64,000 nt of DNA from Tranzscheliella williamsii (taxonomy: Eukaryota; Basidiomycota; Ustilaginomycetes; Ustilaginales; Ustilaginaceae): NCBI GenBank assembly GCA_023212725.1, contig JALBYF010000054.1, forward strand, positions 62,001-126,000, written 5' to 3'. The position numbers were made by a program, and so were the translations under genes. Positions within the stretch are counted from its first letter, which is position 1; the number at the start of each line of letters is the position of its first letter. The notes under the pieces were generated by a model. The model was not told the origin of the DNA, did not search any database, and saw nothing but the letters and a program-made list of their open reading frames with translations. Below, piece after piece: positions 9,988 to 18,856 of this stretch.

Positions 9988-11928
9988 TTACAGATGGCTG
10001 GGGGGAGGGGGCTGGTTGTTCCAGGAGTAGACGAGGGCGTGGGCCTGCTCGACGTCGGCGGTGGCGGCGGTGGACGCCTTGAGCTGGGCGAGGAGGCGGG
10101 CGAGGTCGGCGAAGCCGGCGCCGCTCTCGTCGGAGCCGACCCAGAGGCGGACGATGTGGACGTCTTGGTCGAGGGACTGCTGTGTGGCATCGGCGGCTGC
10201 GAGTGCCTGGAGCTGCGGGTTGCTGGCGTAGACGTCGGCCTTCCAGGCGGCGTGGTGGACGAGCTGGGCGGCGGCATGCAGGGCGACGACGAGGTCGAGC
10301 AGGGGGCGGGCGAAGCGGAAGTCGGCGCGCTGCGTGTGCCGCTCGAGATCGAGGCCGGTGCGGACGACGGCGGCGGCCTGGTGGATGACACGACGGACGA
10401 GCTCGAGCTCGGCGGCAAGGCGGCGGGCAAGGCTCTCCGGCACGGCGGCGAGGAGCGCGAGCGTGTCGTCGAAAAACTCGGCAAGCGCCTGGCCGCGCGA
10501 CTGGACGAGGACGCGGAGCAGATCGAGCGAGAGCACCGCCGGGGTGCCCTCCCAGATGCGCTCGACGGTAAGGTCGCGCAGCATCTCGGCCATGCCGACC
10601 TCCTCCATGTAGCCCTGGCCGCCGAACGCCTCGAGCAGGGTAAGGTAGCCTTCCGAACCGCGCGTCGCGATGAACGCCTTGATCGCGGGCGTCAGCAGGC
10701 GGAGGCGCATCTGGTCTCGCGCGCTGGCCTCGCCCGCCTCGACCGCTCCGATAAGGAGGACGTTGTGGAAAAAGATCTGGAGATAGGCGCGGTACAGGAC
10801 GGTGACCTTGAGGAGCTGGTCGGTGTGCAGCGGCAGGCGGTCCAGGGTGCTGCCGCCGCTCGCCGGACGCGTCTGCGCGTAGGCGGTCGCGGAGCGCAGC
10901 CCCCACGAGAGGCCGCCGACGGCGCCGGAAGCCGAGTAGAGGCGGGCAATGTTGAGAACCGAGGCGACCGTGGCGACGCCCCGCCCGAGCTCGCCGACGA
11001 GCTCGCCGATGCAGCCATCCAGCTCGAGCTCGGCGGTGGGGAGGTACTTTGTGCCAAGCTTCTTCTTGAGGCGGTGGATGCGGATGCCGTTGAGCCTGCC
11101 GGTGGTGTCGTCGCGGATCTTGAGGAGGAAGAGCGAGAGGCCCTTGGAACCGCGCTGGGGGTCGGGGTCGGTGCGTGCGAGCGCGAGGGCGATGTCGCCG
11201 TCGGTGGCGGAGGAGAACCACTTGAAGCCGTTCAGGACGAAGCGGTCGCCGGCGCGCGGGGGGCGGTTGGGGGCGGGGTGGACGGGGCTGGCGGTGGTTT
11301 CGGTGCGGGCGACGTCGGAGCCGCCTGGGCGCTCGGTCATCCACTGGCCCGCGGTCCATGCGCGGTGCGGGTCGGTGCTGCAGAGGCGGGGGATGTACTC
11401 TGCCTTTTGTGCGTCGGTGCCGGCGAGCTCGAGCACGCGCACTGCGCCGTCGGTCATGCCTATCGGGCAGAGCGTCAGCTTGGACACGGGCGTGAACATG
11501 ACGATCCGGGTGAACGCAAAGAGCCGCGCGAAGCGGCCCAGCCTGGTGCGGCCGCCGCCGGCGCGAGCCTCGTCGGCCGGACGCGCATACGACTCGGCGA
11601 CGATCCCCTCCGAGGCACACACCCCCTTGAGCCGCTTCCAGCCCTCGGCGGTTACCAGCTTGTCCACGCGCTGCCCCCACGCATCGTACTGCACCAGCGT
11701 CGGCTCGTGCTGCACCCCGTCCAGCGTCGCCGCCACATCTGCGTACTCGCCCGCAATGCGGTCGCCCAGCCCCGCCAAGCTCTCGAACAACCGCCCCACC
11801 TCGTCCGCCCCCAGCGCCGACCGCCCGCTCGTCATCAGCCGCAGTATCGTCAGCCGTAGCGCAGCATCCGACGCCCACGGCGAGCCGACCCGGAAGCGCT
11901 CGAATTGAAATCCTTCTTCGGCTTTCAT
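9988..11928 (-). CDS. Acyl-CoA dehydrogenase, AidB/ACAD11-like branch
   Basis: 646 residues from the ATG at 11926-11928. The acyl-CoA dehydrogenase fold shows MTERPGGSD (about 196-204) and KWFSSATDGD (about 236-245), corresponding to the FAD/substrate motifs. The C-terminal half carries GGQGYMEE and an EGTPAVLSLDLLR block, which is more like AidB than the mitochondrial beta-oxidation enzymes. E. coli AidB is a flavoprotein linked to the alkylation response; the fungal function is unknown. A further in-frame ATG lies upstream at 12100-12102. Starting there would add 58 residues including about five tandem SSPPGY-type repeats encoded by an 18-bp minisatellite. I prefer 11928 because the family similarity begins right after it. 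No organelle signal is obvious. Confidence 0.88.
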   Translation of the reverse strand: MKAEEGFQFERFRVGSPWASDAALRLTILRLMTSGRSALGADEVGRLFESLAGLGDRIAGEYADVAATLDGVQHEPTLVQYDAWGQRVDKLVTAEGWKRLKGVCASEGIVAESYARPADEARAGGGRTRLGRFARLFAFTRIVMFTPVSKLTLCPIGMTDGAVRVLELAGTDAQKAEYIPRLCSTDPHRAWTAGQWMTERPGGSDVARTETTASPVHPAPNRPPRAGDRFVLNGFKWFSSATDGDIALALARTDPDPQRGSKGLSLFLLKIRDDTTGRLNGIRIHRLKKKLGTKYLPTAELELDGCIGELVGELGRGVATVASVLNIARLYSASGAVGGLSWGLRSATAYAQTRPASGGSTLDRLPLHTDQLLKVTVLYRAYLQIFFHNVLLIGAVEAGEASARDQMRLRLLTPAIKAFIATRGSEGYLTLLEAFGGQGYMEEVGMAEMLRDLTVERIWEGTPAVLSLDLLRVLVQSRGQALAEFFDDTLALLAAVPESLARRLAAELELVRRVIHQAAAVVRTGLDLERHTQRADFRFARPLLDLVVALHAAAQLVHHAAWKADVYASNPQLQALAAADATQQSLDQDVHIVRLWVGSDESGAGFADLARLLAQLKASTAATADVEQAHALVYSWNNQPPPPSHL

Positions 11929-11935
11929 AGCGGAG

Positions 11936-12025
11936 GCTGGTGGCGAGTAGTAGCCTGGTGGCGAGGAGTAGCCTGGTGGCGAGGAGTAGCCTGGTGGCGA
12001 GGAGTAGCCTGGTGGCGAGGAGTAG
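11936..12025. repeat. 18-bp minisatellite, five tandem copies
   Basis: One variant unit (11936-11953) and four identical units CCTGGTGGCGAGGAGTAG (11954-12025). The period is a multiple of three, and the minus strand reads as repeating SSPPGY in frame with the acyl-CoA dehydrogenase just downstream. It therefore lies either in the 5' leader or in an N-terminal extension of that gene. Four identical copies suggest recent slippage or homogenisation. Confidence 0.95.
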
Positions 12026-12305
12026 GCAGCTTGGTCAGCGCCGAGGAGGAAACAGCAAGGCAAGCCAGTTGATTTTGAAGTCAGGACGCGCACAGTGCGC
12101 ATACCGAGAAAGAAATGTGGGGTCCCCGGCGGCAATCGGTGATCGACTAGCCGAAACGCGCAAGAGAACGGACGGGCTCAGAGACAAGACAAAGCAACTG
12201 GACATGGCGCTGCTGTTGGACGCATGGCGCAGTGGGATGCCAAGCAGCGGTGCTGGTGACGGGTGTCTATGGATGTACATGCTGGCTCTGATGCGGTGGG
12301 GATGG

Positions 12306-14036
12306 TCAGGGGTGGGGCTGGTGGGACGGGTAGAAGTGGCGCGGGAGGATGTCGACCATGTCGGGGGTGAGCTGGTCGAGGGAGGTGATGCCGAGGAGGC
12401 GCATGGCTCTGTGGATTTCGTCCTGGAGGATGTGGATGGCGCGGGCGACGCCGGGCTGTCCGTAGCCGGACTGTGCGTAGAGGAAGGGTCTGCCGAGGCC
12501 GACGGCGGTGGCGCCGAGGGCGAGCGCCTTGAGGACGTCGGTGCCGCGGCGGACGCCTCCGTCGAGGAGGATGTCGATGCGGGCGAAGAGGTCGGGGCGG
12601 CGCTGGCGGAGGTCGATGAGGACGTCGAGCGGGGCGGGTGCGTACTCGAGGCTGCGACCGCCGTGGTTGGAGAGGATGACGCCGTCGACGCCGTGCTGGA
12701 CGGCGAGCTCGACGTCCTCGACGGTCTGGATGCCCTTGAGGTAGAGCGGCAGTTTGCAGGTGCTGCGGTACCAGGCGATGTCTGCCCAGGTCAGGTTGGG
12801 GTCGATGTAGCCCGAGATGGCCTGCGCTACACCGCCGGCCGCCGCCTTGCCGCCCGTGCCGTGGTCGGCACCCGTCTCGACCTCCTCGCCCTTGGCGCGC
12901 ATGTCGCGCTCGCGCTTGCCCATCACGGGTGCATCGACGGTCAGCATGACCGCCGCACACTGACGCTCCTCGACCTTTTTCAGAATCCGCTCGGATGCAG
13001 CGCGGTCCTTGTTGACGTAGAGCTGGTAGATGACCGGCTGGCCCGGCTGGCGCGCGTCGAGCATCTCGTCCAGCCCCACCGAGGCATTGGCCGAGATGCC
13101 CTGGATGATGTGCGCAGCGCCGGCCGCCTTGGTCAGATTGAGCTCGCCGTCCGGATGCCCCAGCTTGGCCATCGCGGCAGGCGATATGTAGACGGGCAGG
13201 CTGGATTCAATGCCCTTGCTGGCGCCCTGCGCTGCAAGCAGGCGGACGCTGCTGTCGACGTGCTCGATGGCGCGCAGGACGCGCGGGCGAAAGACGACGC
13301 GGTGAAAGGCGGCGCGGTTCTGCGCCTTGGTGACCTCGTCGTCGGCGGCAGAGGAGTAGTAGGCCCACGCCTGGTCGGTGAGGATGCTCTCGGCGACGCG
13401 TTCAAAGTCGTCCAGGTTGAGGATGCTGCCGAGCGAGGGGAGGTTTTCGCGGGCGATGCGGCGCCTGCGCTCGGCGTCGGACTCCTCGGCGGCCTGCTGG
13501 ACGGTGACAGTGGCGGGGTCTACCTGGCCGAGGTGGTTGGCGGGGTCGAGGCTGTCCTCGATGGCGGTGGGCGGATGGATGGGCTCGTAGATATCGGTGA
13601 CGTCGCGGCCGGCGTTTTTGAGGATGATGTTGCGCCCGCCCGGGTGCATGTCGACGAACGAGGTCAAATCGTAGACCTCGCCCTTGATGACGACCCAGAC
13701 GCCTTTGCCGCCGTCCGAGGGCAGCTTGCTGTGCGCGGCCACCTCGTCCATCGAGATGAGCTTGCTTGCGGGATCCTTCGCCGCCTTGGGCGCCACCTCG
13801 GCAGGCGGCACACGCTCCTGCTCGCTGTAAATGCTGCGCGTCGCAACTGCAGACCCCAGCAGCCCCAAACCCACGAGCCCCGCGGCAACACCCGCCAAAT
13901 TGCGCCTTGCGGCGCTGCGACTCGACGAAGCGGTAGACGTCGACAGAGCGCGGCCGGACGGAGCGGTGGCCGTCCACGCTGGCGGCGCTGTACGGCACAC
14001 CAGCCGGCCGCTTCTTGTCGCCACGGTACGCAGCAT
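12306..14036 (-). CDS. CYB2: L-lactate dehydrogenase (cytochrome), flavocytochrome b2
   Basis: 576 residues from the ATG at 14034-14036. The frame is open further 5', but that stretch lacks family similarity. Order of parts: an Arg/Ser-rich mitochondrial presequence; a hydrophobic sorting segment at about 47-66 (intermembrane-space delivery, as in yeast Cyb2); a cytochrome b5 heme domain with HPGG (His131) and the second ligand His154 in EPIH; and an FMN alpha-hydroxy-acid dehydrogenase domain. Active-site features are LTVDAPVMGKRERDMR, catalytic His458 in SNHGGR and DGGVRRGTDV. It oxidises L-lactate to pyruvate and passes electrons to cytochrome c. The length matches the yeast enzyme (591). 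A disordered loop with GADHGTGGKAAAGG at about 389-402 sits where Cyb2 has its protease-sensitive loop. I see no missing catalytic residue. Confidence 0.95.
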   Translation of the reverse strand: MLRTVATRSGRLVCRTAPPAWTATAPSGRALSTSTASSSRSAARRNLAGVAAGLVGLGLLGSAVATRSIYSEQERVPPAEVAPKAAKDPASKLISMDEVAAHSKLPSDGGKGVWVVIKGEVYDLTSFVDMHPGGRNIILKNAGRDVTDIYEPIHPPTAIEDSLDPANHLGQVDPATVTVQQAAEESDAERRRRIARENLPSLGSILNLDDFERVAESILTDQAWAYYSSAADDEVTKAQNRAAFHRVVFRPRVLRAIEHVDSSVRLLAAQGASKGIESSLPVYISPAAMAKLGHPDGELNLTKAAGAAHIIQGISANASVGLDEMLDARQPGQPVIYQLYVNKDRAASERILKKVEERQCAAVMLTVDAPVMGKRERDMRAKGEEVETGADHGTGGKAAAGGVAQAISGYIDPNLTWADIAWYRSTCKLPLYLKGIQTVEDVELAVQHGVDGVILSNHGGRSLEYAPAPLDVLIDLRQRRPDLFARIDILLDGGVRRGTDVLKALALGATAVGLGRPFLYAQSGYGQPGVARAIHILQDEIHRAMRLLGITSLDQLTPDMVDILPRHFYPSHQPHP

Positions 14037-14678
14037 GATGTGTCTTCTCCGCAGTACGACAGCAATGCAGCAAGACAGGCGTGGCACAGCGCGATATATA
14101 CCGGCGGACAGTGGGCAGCTCTGGCGGTCCAGAAGATCTCTCCAACTCGCACCCGGCATCGGCGCGGGGGAGGGTCGCCGTACGCCCGATACTGGGATTT
14201 CTAATCCGGTTTGCCTTGCGGCGCGCCGGCCCCCCGGTCCGAACAGCTCCCGCACAGCTACGAGTGTGTTAAATCGAAGCGCATCAAAGCGCACCGCTCG
14301 GCTATCTCACCGGCGAAATGAATTTGCAGACTCAACAACAAAGATTTCCATTTTACCCCGCCTCGCCCGCACCCGGCATGCTAACATTCGATTCTCGCGG
14401 TGTGGCGTCCTAGCACGCTAAAAGGTGAGCTGGGGCTCGATGGGGCAAGGTGCATCGCATGTCTGTGCGCCAAGCCTGGATTCTACCAACAGGAAAGAAG
14501 ATCGGATCTATGCACATCAACAGGTAAAAGCACAGCGAGACAGAAGGAGCTACATGTCAAGTGTCGCCTGCTGACGGCGAAGTGCTGAAGCTGCTCTTTG
14601 ACGTGGTAGTCAAGGCGATGGGAATGTGCGGGAAAGCGACTGGGTATGCAGAGAAAGGTTAGGAGTCAGGCCGCCGCG
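14037..14678. other. Intergenic, about 640 bp
   Basis: Between the cytochrome b2 start and the 3' end of the unknown Ser-rich gene. It should hold the CYB2 promoter. No repeat, RNA or convincing short gene was found. Confidence 0.35.
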
Positions 14679-16148
14679 TCAGGCGGCCTCGCCGACGAGG
14701 CGACGGGTGGTCATTCTTGGGGAGGTACGCCGGCTGGACGAGACCGACGATGGCGAGTTTTCCTTTTCGGCGCGCTCGATCGACGCCTCGGCGCTTGTCT
14801 CGATGTCGGTCTTGGCACGCTTGAGGATGTCTTCGAGTGCCTCGGTGGCGGCGACGACGGTGTCGGGCTTGAGCACATCGTCTTGCTGGTCCGTCCGAAC
14901 TTCCTGGCTGAGGGCGCTGGCTTTGCGCTTCACTCCGATGGTGCGGCCAGCGGATGGCGACATTTCGGCGCCGCTCGTAAGGGTGGTGGCAATGACTGGC
15001 TCAGCATCGTCGGTTTCTGCAAGCGGTTCCATCGTGATGGCACTGGCAGCAAGCGGGCTGCTCTGAAACGGGGCCGTGGACGATAGGCCGTGTACGCTCT
15101 TGGATCCTTCGGGCGGGCTGGAGCCTCTGGACGGTGAACCGGGCGCGGGCCGGAGGATCCCATTGCTGCTGGTCGTCGACACCGCTTTCGAATCTTCTTC
15201 GACGGGCATCGCAGATCCGGAACGGGTTCCTGACCTGCGTCCGTTTGTCGACGCGGCAGTGAGCGGCGCCGGGGAGGTGGCTCTGGAAGCGGGCCGACGG
15301 GCTCGGCTGGCTGATGGCACAGCCAGACTGTTTTCGCTGGCGCTCTTGCCCATGGTGCGACCACGAGACGAGTCGCGGCTCATTGCCGTGCTTGCAACTG
15401 GGTCGACATCACTCCTGGCTACCGACGGCGTGGCAATTACACTGGAGAAGGCGGTGGTCTGGGCGAGATCACCGTTGGTGACGGTGGTGTAGGGGCTCCT
15501 GCTTTTGCGTTTCTTGCTGAGGCCCTTGACGCCGAGATGCTCCAGCTCTGCCTTGGAGGCGAGCTTTTTGGCGGCTTCGCGTTTGGCGGACAGGATGGCC
15601 TTTTGTTGCGCCTCGCGCGCCTTGGCGAGGGCGGTGCCGGGAGCGCCCGGATAGCGGTCGTTGACCAGCGAGTAGATCTCGGAGCGCTTGCCCGAGTTGG
15701 GGTCGAAGAGCGGATGGGAGCCCTCTGCTGCCCAGTGCGGGACCGAAGTGGTGATGAGCGGGACCGGTTTGGAAACCGAGCAGCGCAAATGGGAGGTAGA
15801 GGCCGGTGCGGATGCAGCGGCAGCGCCGAGCTGAGGCGAGGAGAGCGACGGGGCACGGCATGCCTGGAATTTGCGGCCACGTTTGAGGGGCGAGGAAGGA
15901 TGGATGTGTTGGGCAGATGCGCCATAGGTAGGCGGAGGAGGCGAGCCTTGAGCGGAGGAAGAGGACGACGGCGCAGAGGGGAACGACGCCGCGGCCTGAA
16001 GCGCCTGCAGCGCCACCATCTGGTTTTGCTTGGCGGCGAGCGCGACACGGGTGATGGGGCCGGGCATCGGCTGCCTCTGTCGGTGCGGCGCTTCAGTTTG
16101 AATGAGCGAGCGATGGCCCCTCGACTGGGCGGGTAGAGCAGTAGCCAT
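14679..16148 (-). CDS. Unknown Ser/Ala-rich protein
   Basis: 489 residues from the ATG at 16146-16148 (three codons upstream the frame has only a GTG). I do not recognise a domain. The protein is largely disordered and rich in Ser, Ala, Pro and Arg. Its most ordered-looking part is a segment at about 145-225 with WAAEGSHPLFDPNSGKRSE, then an Ala/Lys-rich helix (about 183-203) and a basic GLSKKRKSRS patch that could be a nuclear localisation signal. A second basic cluster GVKRKAS lies near residue 408, and the tail has a run of charged helix. Its composition suits a nuclear regulator or scaffold, but that is a guess. Codon use and frame length make it a likely real gene. Short introns cannot be excluded but none is needed. 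Confidence 0.68.
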   Translation of the reverse strand: MATALPAQSRGHRSLIQTEAPHRQRQPMPGPITRVALAAKQNQMVALQALQAAASFPSAPSSSSSAQGSPPPPTYGASAQHIHPSSPLKRGRKFQACRAPSLSSPQLGAAAASAPASTSHLRCSVSKPVPLITTSVPHWAAEGSHPLFDPNSGKRSEIYSLVNDRYPGAPGTALAKAREAQQKAILSAKREAAKKLASKAELEHLGVKGLSKKRKSRSPYTTVTNGDLAQTTAFSSVIATPSVARSDVDPVASTAMSRDSSRGRTMGKSASENSLAVPSASRARRPASRATSPAPLTAASTNGRRSGTRSGSAMPVEEDSKAVSTTSSNGILRPAPGSPSRGSSPPEGSKSVHGLSSTAPFQSSPLAASAITMEPLAETDDAEPVIATTLTSGAEMSPSAGRTIGVKRKASALSQEVRTDQQDDVLKPDTVVAATEALEDILKRAKTDIETSAEASIERAEKENSPSSVSSSRRTSPRMTTRRLVGEAA

Positions 16149-17407
16149 GACACGCACAGAGCGCCTGGGACGTCTGGATGGCAGAGGTGGCTTGTTGGCG
16201 AGGAGGAAAGGGGGATAACTACGGCTCGGTTGCGAGGTACTTTAATGCTGCGTTGTACGGTGCTGTGGTGGGGGAAGGAGAGGGCTGTAGCAAAGGCGGT
16301 GATGAGCGGTGGCAAGGGTGGTGATGAGGAGAGGGACAGCCGTCGACTGAGCTTTGTCTGATGGATAGTGACTACACAGGATCGAAGCGAGAGCCAGAGT
16401 GTGATAGATGCGCGGTGAGAAGCTCACCAAGTTATCACTCTATGACTCTGCTGTAGCGTGACTCAATCACACTCGCAACTGGTCACGCCGCAATCACACT
16501 CGCCACGGGTCACGTTAAGTGGAATTGCAGCTGAGTATCGCTATGCTGCCGACGGCTCCGCTGGAAAGGAGTTCAGGGTTCATGGCTGGGCAGCCAGCTT
16601 GGCTAGTCGCTATCGCTTCCAATCGAGTTAGTACGAAGCTGCTCCACTCTGGCGTCCGTGTGCATCAGCATAAACGTTTACAAACCGCTCTCCTCCAAGC
16701 TTCCGCACTGGACCGCTTTGGAGCAGGCATGGAAAATACAAATCCATGCAGGAAGGCGGTAGTCCTTGTATTCGCGTTCGCACATGCATGCATATGCTGC
16801 TTGTTGATGTTTTCAAACTCACCTTCGCGCCTCAGCCGGAAGAGCAGAGTGGACCCTCCGCTCCTTCCAAAGTGCAAGGCTTGGCTACAGTAGAATGGAA
16901 ATTTCTCCTCGCTCATCGGGAATGAGACTAGGCAGCAGCCGTTCATTCCGCTCGATCCTCTCGATCATGATGTTCATCAACATCCTGTCCTTTGTCATCG
17001 CTGCGACAGGCTCGCAAACAAGGTGTCCAGCCTCACGCACCGCGGGACTGCCGTGAGTGGATCACTGACAGTCATCTGCCAAACAGCGGCAGCTCTTTGG
17101 ACTTGCACTTAGCCATTCTGTATGTGGATGTGGCCTCAACGCGTGCGCTCGCCTTAGAAATGGCCGGTTGCCGCGGCGATTGTATCGCACGAGAAGAACC
17201 TCATTGGATGGCGTGCCAAGACTTGCCTGCCCATTCCCACCGCCTGCATCTTGTCATCGATGTGCAGTCAGCCGTCCGCGACTACACCCATCTTGTCGAT
17301 TCAGGCAGCTGTACTGATATCACGTTGACGCTAGACCTTGTTTCGCTGCTCGCATAGGCTCGACGGAAAGGCGGTGTCAGTGGTACATTCGCGGAGCCGC
17401 CTCCAGG
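16149..17407. other. Intergenic, about 1.26 kb, with a short tandem duplication
   Basis: Divergent region upstream of the Ser-rich gene (-) and the universal-stress-domain gene (+). It holds two 24-bp near-identical copies of CAATCACACTCGC..GGTCACG (16464-16487 and 16491-16514, 22/24 matches). Frames of about 120 codons at 16519-16893 and 16992-17357 lack any recognisable feature and I do not call them. Confidence 0.45.
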
Positions 17408-18376
17408 ATGACGTCGCGGCCCACGACACCGATCTTGCACCATCCCTGCTCCCGGACGACTACGCCGAGAAGTAGTGGCGAGCATGTGCGCGATCGCAGC
17501 ACGCGCCAGTCGATCACCATTGAAGAGCCCGAGCGTCCGCGTCCCGCTCATGCGTCGTTGATGTCGAGCTCGGGCTCGACTTCTCCGTCGTCGAGAGGCG
17601 CGGTGGTAGGCGATGGAACGTACGGCGGGCACAAGGGGGGTCCTTCGCTGAACAAGAGCAGGACCAGCAGCTCGGGCGGCCTGAGCGACCTCAAGGCCGG
17701 CTATGAGCGCAGGGTCGGCTTCGACACCATGCCAGACGCCGACGAGACGAGCAGCGGCGCGTTCAGCTTCACGCTCCAAGTCAAGTCGCGCGGCTATCTG
17801 CGCAACAAAAACACAAGGACTTTCATGGTGGCCGTCGACGACAGTCCGCACTCGGAGCGTGCACTCGAGTGGCTCATGGAGAATCTGGTCGAGGATGGAG
17901 ACGAGGTGGTCGCCGTGCGCATCCTCGACGAAGGCGCCGACCAGATCGACCAGGATGATGCGCGAGAAGACGCGCGCGACCTGATGGCCTCCATCGTCGA
18001 GCTCAACCAAGAGGCCGAGGACAGGAGCATCTCGATCGTGGTCGAGTTTGTCGCCGGCAAGATTGTCCCCACCGTGCTCAGCATCATTCACGTCTACCGG
18101 CCGGATAGCCTGACGGTGGGGACGCGCGGAAAGTCGGCCAACAAGTTGCAGAAAATGCTCGGCCAGCAGTTCATGGGGCATATCAGCCGCGACATTCTCA
18201 TCTCCTCTCCCGTGCCCGTCGTCGTGGTGCGGCCGGAAGCCAAGGTGCAGAAGCATCTCAAGAAGCGCCTCAACGACCCCAAACGGCGAGGATACCACAA
18301 CCTCGTCAAGGGCGTAGAGGGCCTGCCGATGAGCATCACCAAGAACAAGCGGCGATCGCTCCAAGTCCCCTCCTGA
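17408..18376 (+). CDS. Universal stress protein (UspA) domain protein
   Basis: 322 residues. A disordered Ser/Thr/Arg-rich N-terminal region (1-125) is followed by a UspA fold. FMVAVDDSPHSERALEW (139-155) forms the first beta strand and helix. The nucleotide-binding-like segment is VGTRGKSANKLQKMLGQQ (about 237-254), followed by SSPVPVVVVRP at the end of the fold (266-276). The GTRGKS stretch resembles the ATP-binding G-2x-G-9x-G(S/T) signature of UspA proteins, with GQQF rather than the strict G-S/T. Fungal proteins of this type are cytosolic and poorly characterised. A basic C-terminal tail (KHLKKRLNDPKRR) follows. The disordered head with many SP/TP sites suggests phosphorylation, but this is inference. 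Confidence 0.85.
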   Translation: MTSRPTTPILHHPCSRTTTPRSSGEHVRDRSTRQSITIEEPERPRPAHASLMSSSGSTSPSSRGAVVGDGTYGGHKGGPSLNKSRTSSSGGLSDLKAGYERRVGFDTMPDADETSSGAFSFTLQVKSRGYLRNKNTRTFMVAVDDSPHSERALEWLMENLVEDGDEVVAVRILDEGADQIDQDDAREDARDLMASIVELNQEAEDRSISIVVEFVAGKIVPTVLSIIHVYRPDSLTVGTRGKSANKLQKMLGQQFMGHISRDILISSPVPVVVVRPEAKVQKHLKKRLNDPKRRGYHNLVKGVEGLPMSITKNKRRSLQVPS

Positions 18377-18856
18377 TCCGCTTCGCTGTCTGCTGTCGGC
18401 CCTCGCCTTGTCTCTGTTTGCCATCCTTGCCCTCCCCTCGCCATTGCATCTTGGTTGGTCGCCATGTCACCGTGTCTCGTCCTCTATCTATCTCCACCGC
18501 TGTTTTTTTCGCGCCGCTCTGCTGCTCAGCGACCCCCATTGCGAGGGTGCCTGGTGTCTGTGTCGGTTGCGCGCCATGGCAAGACGACGAGAGAGGTTGG
18601 TGGATCTGACCCGTGGTGGCAGTGCGGGGGTGGATCGGCCTGGTGGACCAATCAAAGGGCCCCATTCGACGCGGGAGGCGGACGCGGCCACGGCGATGTC
18701 CGAGCGGCCCACGCGCGCCCAAGATAAAGGTAAAGAGCGCCACGAATGCGAATAAAAGCAGAGTCTGTCAAGGCGCGGCGTGAGGGCTGGGTGTGTTGAT
18801 CGCCACCATCCTTGGATCTCTGCCCGCTTTGACCTGCTGCTGGAACGGTTTGCGAT
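18377..18856. other. Intergenic, about 480 bp
   Basis: Between two + strand genes. It begins with a pyrimidine-rich stretch after the universal-stress-domain gene stop, as expected for a 3' end, and ends in the promoter of the GFA-PuuE fusion gene. No gene or RNA was recognised. Confidence 0.35.

Noticed and set aside
9928..11859. 643-codon open frame on the + strand opposite the acyl-CoA dehydrogenase
   Set aside because: It mirrors the codon bias of the minus-strand gene; the product is Gly/Glu/Val low complexity without motifs, whereas the minus strand shows a full enzyme family.
11940..14204. 754-codon open frame on the + strand opposite cytochrome b2
   Set aside because: Antisense shadow of a GC-rich gene; no motifs, and the minus strand encodes all flavocytochrome b2 residues.
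16519..17357. Frames of about 120 codons in the 16.1-17.4 kb gap
   Set aside because: Cys/Leu/Arg mixed composition without motifs or splice context.
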